From Rubrobacter marinus (GTDB lineage: Bacteria > Actinomycetota > Rubrobacteria > Rubrobacterales > Rubrobacteraceae), in contig NZ_CP045121.1 in the NCBI RefSeq assembly GCF_011492965.1, positions 2,418,001 through 2,482,000 of the forward strand: DNA of 64,000 bases, written 5' to 3'. The notes below the pieces were generated by a model. It ran no database searches. It saw only the letters and a list, made by a program, of their open reading frames with translations, and was not told where the DNA came from. Shown here piece by piece: positions 59,167 through 64,000 of this stretch (position 1 is its first letter; the number at the start of each line of letters is the position of its first letter). A program made the position numbers and the translations under genes.

Positions 59167-61323
59167 CTAGGGTGTTTCGCGGTCCCGGCGGGTGGAGGAG
59201 AGCGGGGTCGCGTCGTCCGGGTAGTAGCCGTTTCGGCCGCCGCCGTAGGGGTCGCGGGCGTAGCCGCGGTTGAGGAGCTTGAACTCGCTCGTGTCCGAGC
59301 CCGGGAAGTCGAGGACGGGCTCGCCGGCCGTCGCCCCGGACATGTAGCGCGACCAGAGGTCCATGGGCAGGTTCTCGCCGTTGATCACGGGCTCCCCGTG
59401 CACGTCGATCATCGAGCGGCGGCCCTCGGGGTAGCCCACCCAGACCGCGGTCGCGAGGCGCGGCGTGTAGCCGACGTACCAGGCGTCGACGAAGTCGTCC
59501 GTCGTGCCGGTCTTGCCGGCGGAGGGGCGCCCGATCTCCTCGTCGAGGTCGTGCAAGAAGCTCGCCGTACCGTCCTCGACCACGCCCCGCAGGACCTCGG
59601 TGGCAGCGGCGGCCTGGTTGCCGGAGAGGACGCGCTTGCCCTCTAAGGGGTGGTCGTAGGTCGGCTCGCGCTCCCCGAAGCCGACCCGGTCGATCCGCTC
59701 GACGGAGTAGGGCTCGCGGTGGATGCCGCCGGCCGCGAAGGTCGCGTAGGCCGAGGCCATCTCCAGCGGGCTCACGCCCTCCCTCAAGCCCCCGATCGCC
59801 GTCGAGGGGAAGGGGTCGATCTCGCTGGTTATCCCCATGTCGCGGGCGGTCTGCACGACGTTGCCGAGGCCGAGGTCGATGGCGAGCTGGACGAAGACAG
59901 TGTTGTCCGACTCGGCCATCGCCGTGTCCAGCGTGATGGGCCCCCGCTCGATAAAGTCGTAGTTCGAGACCTGGACGGTCTCCCCGTCGTAGGGGATGCT
60001 GAGGTTGCGGGAGAGGTAGGTCGTCTCCGGGGAGACGAACTCGCGGAGGGCCGCGGCGAGGACAAAGGGCTTGAAGGAGCTTCCGGGCTGGCGCCGCGCG
60101 TCGAGCGCGAGGTTGAAGGTCCCCACCCTCCCCGCCAGCGCCTTTATGGCCCCGTTCTGGGGCTCGACCGTCGCGATCGCCCCGGACGGGTCGTCGGAGA
60201 GGTTCAGCACCTCCTCGGTCGACGCGACGGCCTCGCGCTGAAGCTCCTGGTCGAGGGTCGTGTAGATCCTGAGTCCCCCGTGTTCCAGGGCGTCGTCGCC
60301 GAGCTCCTCCCCCACCTCCCTGTAAACCTGATCCAGAAAAGAATCGAAGACCGGATCGTCCGGGGGCGGCGGGGGCGAGAACTCGAGCGGGGTCGCGCGG
60401 GCCTCGCGCATCTCGGCGTCGGAGATGACCCCCTGATCCCTCATGAGCCTGAGGACGGTGTCCCGGCTCTCCTTGGCTCGGGCGGAGCCCTCGAGCTCCC
60501 CCTCCTGGCGGTAGCTGGAGGGCGAGTCGAGGAAGCTGGCGATGGCGGCGGCCTCCGCGAGGGTTAGCTCGATGGCGCTCTTGCCGAAGTAGCTTCTCGC
60601 GGCCTCCTCCGCCCCGTAGGCCCCGTCGCCGAAGTACACGGTGTTGAGGTAGGCGGTGAGGATCTCCTCCTTCGTGTGGTTGCGCTCGTATGCAAAGGAG
60701 AGGCACGCCTGCTCGAAGCGGCGCCAGAAGGAGCTGTTCCCCCGCCGCTCCTGCTGTATGTACAGGTTCTTGACGAGCTGCTCGGTGATTGTGGAGCCGC
60801 CCTGGCGGATGTCCCGCGCCCTTATGTCCTCAAGGGCCGCCCGCCCGACGCTCTCTATGCTGAAGCCCGGGTGCTCGTAGAAGCGCTCGTCCTCGACGGC
60901 GACTATGGCCCGCGGCAGAAACTCGCCGAGCTCGCGGTAGCGGACCGTCCGGCGGTTCTCCTTGCCCTTGATCTCCGAGATCTGCTCGCCCTCGGCGTCG
61001 TAGACGAAGGAGTTCTGCGGCAGCTCCGGGTAGCGCTCGCCGAGCTTGTCGCCCGCCTCGTGGGTGAAGTAGAGGTAGCCGCCGAGGACCGTCGCGAGCC
61101 CGCCGACGGAGAACAGGAGGGCGAGGTTGAAGCAGAAACGGAGGGAGCGCAAGACCCAGCCAGGCCGCCCGCCCCGCTTTGGGGACTCCCCGGGGGGCCT
61201 CCTCGCCCGCGCCTCTCTGCCGGTTTCGAAGAGCTTCTCCACAAGCCTCCCGGGCAGTTTAACGCAGCGGAAGCAGAAGACGCGCGTTCCCCAACATAAC
61301 TGCCCGACGGATGCGGCGTCCAC
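59167..61323 (-). CDS. class A penicillin-binding protein (glycosyltransferase/transpeptidase)
   Basis: Polymerises and cross-links peptidoglycan, 718 residues from GTG 61323. Basic N terminus, TM (about 62-85), GT51 domain with VAVEDERFYEHPG (catalytic Glu, about 144), RQGGSTITEQLVKN and ILTAYLNTVYFGDGAYG, then the transpeptidase with GSSFKPFVLA (Ser about 415), AESDNTVF (SxN, about 472) and AGKTGTTDDF (about 602). Complete. The C-terminal end is a short tail of basic and Pro residues. The start could be further in, near KLPGRLVEKL. Confidence 0.93.
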   Translation of the reverse strand: MDAASVGQLCWGTRVFCFRCVKLPGRLVEKLFETGREARARRPPGESPKRGGRPGWVLRSLRFCFNLALLFSVGGLATVLGGYLYFTHEAGDKLGERYPELPQNSFVYDAEGEQISEIKGKENRRTVRYRELGEFLPRAIVAVEDERFYEHPGFSIESVGRAALEDIRARDIRQGGSTITEQLVKNLYIQQERRGNSSFWRRFEQACLSFAYERNHTKEEILTAYLNTVYFGDGAYGAEEAARSYFGKSAIELTLAEAAAIASFLDSPSSYRQEGELEGSARAKESRDTVLRLMRDQGVISDAEMREARATPLEFSPPPPPDDPVFDSFLDQVYREVGEELGDDALEHGGLRIYTTLDQELQREAVASTEEVLNLSDDPSGAIATVEPQNGAIKALAGRVGTFNLALDARRQPGSSFKPFVLAAALREFVSPETTYLSRNLSIPYDGETVQVSNYDFIERGPITLDTAMAESDNTVFVQLAIDLGLGNVVQTARDMGITSEIDPFPSTAIGGLREGVSPLEMASAYATFAAGGIHREPYSVERIDRVGFGEREPTYDHPLEGKRVLSGNQAAAATEVLRGVVEDGTASFLHDLDEEIGRPSAGKTGTTDDFVDAWYVGYTPRLATAVWVGYPEGRRSMIDVHGEPVINGENLPMDLWSRYMSGATAGEPVLDFPGSDTSEFKLLNRGYARDPYGGGRNGYYPDDATPLSSTRRDRETP

Positions 61324-61458
61324 CCCATGGAGTATGCGAAGGACCTCGCGCGTTCGGTCCGCGGGCTCCCCGCAGCCCGCGTTCGTCGTCGACTCCCTTC
61401 AAGAGCCGTCGCCCAAACACGTAGCGGCGCGACGAGAGCAAGGAGGAAGCCCCGGTGC

Positions 61459-61464
61459 TAGGAT
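61459..61464 (+). promoter_or_regulatory. -10 hexamer TAGGAT, leaderless promoter
   Basis: TAGGAT ends seven nt before ATG 61472. Confidence 0.45.
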
Positions 61465-61471
61465 CCGGGCC

Positions 61472-61786
61472 ATGCCAGAGCTTACCTGCACCGCGCGGCG
61501 CATCGGGGACTACGAGAGCCGCACCGAGGAGTACGAGCTGACCTTCGCCGCCGGGGACGCCGAGCCGCGCAGCCTGGAGATCAAGTACCAGGCCGCGCGC
61601 GCCTACGAGATCAACGCCGCCCTCGACCGTTCCGCGGAGACCGCCCGGGCCGTCCTGACCGACGCCTTCGAACCGGATCTCGCGCGCCGTCCCACGGAGG
61701 AGGCCCTCGCCCAGCTCGCCTGGAAGACCCTCCAATCCGCGAAGTACGAGGAGGGCGCCCCCCAGCGACGCGTGCTGGAGCTCTAG
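61472..61786 (+). CDS. small hypothetical protein
   Basis: A protein of 104 residues from ATG 61472. Beta-like N terminus (LTCTARRIGDYESRTEEYELTF split into short strands), then helices ALDRSAETARAVLTDAF and TEEALAQLAWKTLQSA. No signal or TM. No family recognised. Convergent with the tiny gene pair on the other strand. Leaderless-type promoter supports expression. Confidence 0.6.
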   Translation: MPELTCTARRIGDYESRTEEYELTFAAGDAEPRSLEIKYQAARAYEINAALDRSAETARAVLTDAFEPDLARRPTEEALAQLAWKTLQSAKYEEGAPQRRVLEL

Positions 61787-61815
61787 CGAGCCCCCTGGAG
61801 GCCGGTCCCTTCGGT

Positions 61816-61989
61816 TTAAGCCTTCGAGAGGCCCGGCGAGACTTCGCCGGCCGCCGCGAGCCACTCGGGCGGGGGCCAGTCGTCGACGAGGTACGCCGCG
61901 ATGACGGCCTCCCAGTCCGCGGTCCGGCTCCCTTCGAAGCTCGAGACGCCCTCGCGCGTCTCGCGCGCCCGCTCCTGCACGACGGCCAT
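61816..61989 (-). CDS. tiny hypothetical protein, overlaps upstream tiny gene
   Basis: A protein of 57 residues, ATG 61989 overlapping the previous stop (TGATG). Helical: MAVVQERARETREGVSSFEG then SRTADWEAVIAAYLVDDW, with a Pro/Trp end PPPEWLAAAGEVSPGLSKA. No family recognised. Confidence 0.5.
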   Translation of the reverse strand: MAVVQERARETREGVSSFEGSRTADWEAVIAAYLVDDWPPPEWLAAAGEVSPGLSKA

Positions 61990-62204
61990 CACGCCGCGCT
62001 CCCGATCGCCTCGTGCGCCGCGAGGCCCTCCCGCGAGACCTCGCGAACGAAGAACGGGTCCGGCTCTATCGGGAAGACGACGCGCGCCGTGGCGCCGGGG
62101 TTGCTCGCGCAGACCAGGCTCAGGGCGCGCCCGATGCTCGCCGCCCGCGCCGACACGAGGAAGCGGCCGGCGCCGCTCTCCACCTCTACCTGAACCTGGA
62201 TCAT
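61989..62204 (-). CDS. tiny hypothetical protein
   Basis: A protein of 71 residues from ATG 62204 with a GGAGGAGG about eight nt upstream. Alternating strands (MIQVQVEVESGAGRFLVSAR, ATARVVFPIEPDPFFV) around an SIGRALSLVCAS helix; ends AAHEAIGSAA. Resembles a small beta-alpha fold; not recognised. Together with the following gene it forms a translationally coupled pair downstream of hisA on the same strand. Confidence 0.5.
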   Translation of the reverse strand: MIQVQVEVESGAGRFLVSARAASIGRALSLVCASNPGATARVVFPIEPDPFFVREVSREGLAAHEAIGSAA

Positions 62205-62422
62205 CGTCGACCTCCTCCGCCCGTCCGCCGTTGCCCTCGCGGCCCGATCCGGAGAGCCGCCGTATACGGGTATTGCCCGGATTCCCGCCCTTCGGCGCAT
62301 CCCGCGGCCCCGCTCGGGAGGAGACCCCGAACGAGGTTCCTCCTACTCTCAGGATACTCGTTGCTACGTCTGTGACATCGCCAAGATGCACGATGTTTCC
62401 CTACGCCGTTTGGGGTAGCGCC
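62205..62422 (-). promoter_or_regulatory. gap between hisA and the tiny gene pair
   Basis: 218 nt without a gene. Read on the minus strand it contains CCGTATACGG, a possible -10 (TATACG), about 70 nt before the 71-residue gene. No tRNA or riboswitch seen. Confidence 0.35.
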
Positions 62423-63154
62423 TTACCGGGCGCCGGCGGCTTCGAGCAGCTCCTCGAGCGTGACCTGCCCCTCGTAGAGGGCGGTACCGACGATGGCGCC
62501 CACGACGCCGGGGACGTTGGCGAGGGCGGCGACGTCGCGCGAGCCGCGCACGCCGCCGCTGGCGATGGCGGGGACCATCGAGGCGACGGCCGCCGTCGCC
62601 TCGAGCGCGGGACCGCCGTCCATCCCGTCGCGGGCGACGTCGGTGTGGAGGACGCACGCGACCCCGTCGTCGGAGAGCTCCTCCGCGAGATCCAGGACGT
62701 CGACCCCGCTCGTGTGCTCCCAGCCGTGCGTGGCGACCACGCCGTCTCGCGCGTCCACCGCGACGACGAGGGCCGGCCCCAGCTCGTCCACCGCCCGGAG
62801 ACGGAGCTCGCGGTCGAGGACGGCGGCGGTGCCCATCACCACGCGCGAGGCCCCGGCCCCCGTCACCGCGCGCAGGTCGTCGTGGGTGCGCACGCCGCCG
62901 CCCACCTGCAGGGGGACGCCGACCGCCGCCGCCATGCGGCCGATAAGATCCAGCTGCACCGGCCGGCCCTCCCTCGCGCCGTCGAGGTCCACGACGTGGA
63001 TCGCGCCGGCCCCCCGCCGCTCCCACTCCCGCGCGCGCTCCACGGGGTCGGCGTCGTACTCCTTCTGGCGCTCGAAGTCGCCCTGCTTGAGCCGGACGCA
63101 CTTGCCGCCGCGCAGGTCTATCGCCGGGAAGACCGTGAAGGCGTCGGGGATCAC
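62423..63154 (-). CDS. hisA: ProFAR isomerase
   Basis: Histidine synthesis TIM barrel, 243 residues. Visible: AIDLRGGKCVRLKQGDFE (catalytic Asp near residue 12), HVVDLDGAREG, VGGGVRTHDDL, VVMGTAAV, CVLHTDVARDGMD (second Asp) and SGGVRGSRDV. Start ATG 63154 overlaps hisH by four bases. An actinobacterial PriA (dual HisA/TrpF) is possible and cannot be excluded. Confidence 0.92.
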   Translation of the reverse strand: MIPDAFTVFPAIDLRGGKCVRLKQGDFERQKEYDADPVERAREWERRGAGAIHVVDLDGAREGRPVQLDLIGRMAAAVGVPLQVGGGVRTHDDLRAVTGAGASRVVMGTAAVLDRELRLRAVDELGPALVVAVDARDGVVATHGWEHTSGVDVLDLAEELSDDGVACVLHTDVARDGMDGGPALEATAAVASMVPAIASGGVRGSRDVAALANVPGVVGAIVGTALYEGQVTLEELLEAAGAR

Positions 63155-63762
63155 AGCTTCCGCGCCCAGCCCAGAAAGTTCTCGTAGAGGCGGAGCCCGG
63201 CCCGGCTGCTCTTCTCCGGGTGGAACTGGACCGCCGCGAGGTTCTCCCTCCCCGCCGCCGCGCAGAACTCCGTCCCGTACTCGGAGGTGCCGAGGAGGTC
63301 GGAGGGCTCCTCGGGGACCGGGTAGTAGGAGTGAACGAAGTAGAAGTCCTCGCCGTCGAGGCCGCTCAAGACCGGGTGCGGACGCGCGACGGAGAGCTCG
63401 TTCCAGCCCATGTGCGGCACCTTCAGGTCGCCCGCCTTGAAGCGCGTGACGCTCCCCGGGAGGAGACCGAGGCCCTCGACGCCCGGGGACTCCTCCGAGG
63501 AGTCGAAGAAGACCTGGAGCGCGACGCAGACCCCCAGGAAGGGCTTGCCCGAACGGAAGACCTCCGCGCAGGCGGCGTCCATCCCCTGTCCCTGAGCTTC
63601 CTCATGCAGTCCCCGAAGGCCCCCACCCCGGCAGGACGACCGCGTCGGCGCGCAGGACCTTCTCGGGTCGGGGGTGAGGTCGACCGAGGCGCCCGCCTTC
63701 TCCAGGGCGCGCGTCACCGAGAGCGTATTCCCCGCGTCGTAATCCACGACGGCGACCCTCAT
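63151..63762 (-). CDS. hisH: imidazole glycerol phosphate synthase amidotransferase subunit (frameshifted)
   Basis: Glutaminase partner of HisF, about 200 residues. ATG 63762: RVAVVDYDAGNTLSVTRAL. Around 63590-63665 the frame breaks (the other frame reads EKVLRADAVVLPG and GAFGDCMRKLRD), so at least two corrections are needed. Class I amidotransferase triad: Cys in FLGVCVALQVFF (usual GxCxGxQ has Ala for Gly), His and Glu in AAVQFHPEKSSRAG. VPHMGWNEL and YFVHSYY are typical. Overlaps hisA. Confidence 0.88.
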   Translation of the reverse strand: MRVAVVDYDAGNTLSVTRALEKAGASVDLTPDPRRSCAPTRSSCRGGGLRGLHEEAQGQGMDAACAEVFRSGKPFLGVCVALQVFFDSSEESPGVEGLGLLPGSVTRFKAGDLKVPHMGWNELSVARPHPVLSGLDGEDFYFVHSYYPVPEEPSDLLGTSEYGTEFCAAAGRENLAAVQFHPEKSSRAGLRLYENFLGWARKL

Positions 63763-63841
63763 GCCGCCGGCCATGGACCCTCACCCGCCCCTGCGGCCGG
63801 CTTCGTCCCCTTCGAAGGTTGCCTGTCGGAGGTTGGCGAGC

Positions 63842-64000
63842 TCAATCGATTACCCCCTTCGTGGAGGCGGTGCCGCTCGTCCTCTGGGCGATGCCGGCTC
63901 GGAGGGCGACCGCGAGGGCTTTGACGCCCGACTCTACTTTGTGGTGGGCGTTCTCGCCGTAGTGGCAGTTGAGGTGGAGGGTGAAGTGGCCGTACTGAGT
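63842..64000 (-). CDS. hisB: imidazoleglycerol-phosphate dehydratase, C-terminal part (window edge)
   Basis: Only the last 52 residues and stop lie in the window: [20 protein letters not shown] (manganese-binding His) then [14 protein letters not shown] and ASTKGVID. Matches the HisB C terminus. Upstream of hisH on the same strand, so order is hisB-hisH-hisA. Confidence 0.85.
   Translation of the reverse strand, partial: TQYGHFTLHLNCHYGENAHHKVESGVKALAVALRAGIAQRTSGTASTKGVID

Noticed and set aside
61816..62204. Toxin-antitoxin pair
   Set aside because: Overlap and size fit, but no toxin or antitoxin motif is visible.
1..64000. CRISPR arrays, tRNA or rRNA genes, insertion sequences
   Set aside because: I looked in gene gaps and saw no repeat-spacer pattern, cloverleaf, rRNA stretch or transposase.

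Overview
The window is a 64-kb stretch of very high-GC bacterial chromosome. Gene content points to an actinomycete, most likely Rubrobacter or a relative: class E sortases, a GSI-alpha glutamine synthetase, an assimilatory nitrate/nitrite cluster, a single-domain type IB topoisomerase, many GTG/TTG starts and likely leaderless promoters. The taxonomic call is inference. I saw no rRNA, tRNA, CRISPR array, insertion sequence or prophage. About twenty genes need one or more single-base corrections, mostly in G, C or A runs, to give full-length proteins. This looks like draft-sequence indel error rather than gene decay. Where a frameshift is invoked, the span given is the whole inferred gene.

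Layout. 0-8.6 kb: a NarL/LiaS-type sensor kinase (5' end cut off) and its regulator, a NUDIX hydrolase, a TIM-barrel epimerase, a DUF72 protein, an HDAC-family deacylase, an SDR plus renalase-like flavoprotein pair, a 4-TM protein and two small genes. 8.6-20 kb: envelope and membrane functions (two CPBP proteases, rhomboid, ZIP transporter with a Zur-like regulator and two Zur-like boxes, a secreted protein, Lgt, PBP2, sortase), plus an XRE regulator and endonuclease IV. 20-27 kb: phosphomannomutase, two BON proteins, a DR2241-like Fe-S protein with CbiX chelatase, a CitG-like protein, a one-Cys peroxiredoxin and a GCS2 ligase. 27-35 kb: nitrate assimilation (divergent narK; nasA-nirB-nirD; a structured leader; a TrpD2-like transferase). 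35-47 kb: a 43-residue basic peptide gene missed by length cut-offs, topoisomerase IB, glnA, a HisN-like phosphatase, two glycosyltransferase-type enzymes, leucyl aminopeptidase, an MBL hydrolase, MoaB, a lipoprotein, a third CPBP protease, and class II aldolase. 47-64 kb: a second sortase, a uracil-DNA glycosylase, an ABC-2 exporter, a GNAT enzyme, an Asp-nucleophile alpha/beta hydrolase, an AI-2E-family protein, an NDH-2-like flavoprotein, a thioredoxin-like ferredoxin, malic enzyme, an SNase-like protein, PBP1, two overlapping tiny genes and hisB-hisH-hisA.

How the genes connect. NarK imports nitrate; NasA and NirBD reduce it to ammonium; GlnA assimilates the ammonium. CbiX could make the siroheme NirB needs, and MoaB could serve the molybdenum cofactor NasA needs. 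Lgt, PBP2, PBP1 and two sortases build and decorate the wall. HisN, HisB, HisH and HisA belong to histidine synthesis. The strongest regulatory signals are paired Zur-like boxes, a set of -10 hexamers ending 6-7 nt before start codons (leaderless transcription), and a two-hairpin leader whose second stem overlaps the ribosome-binding site of the TrpD2-like gene.
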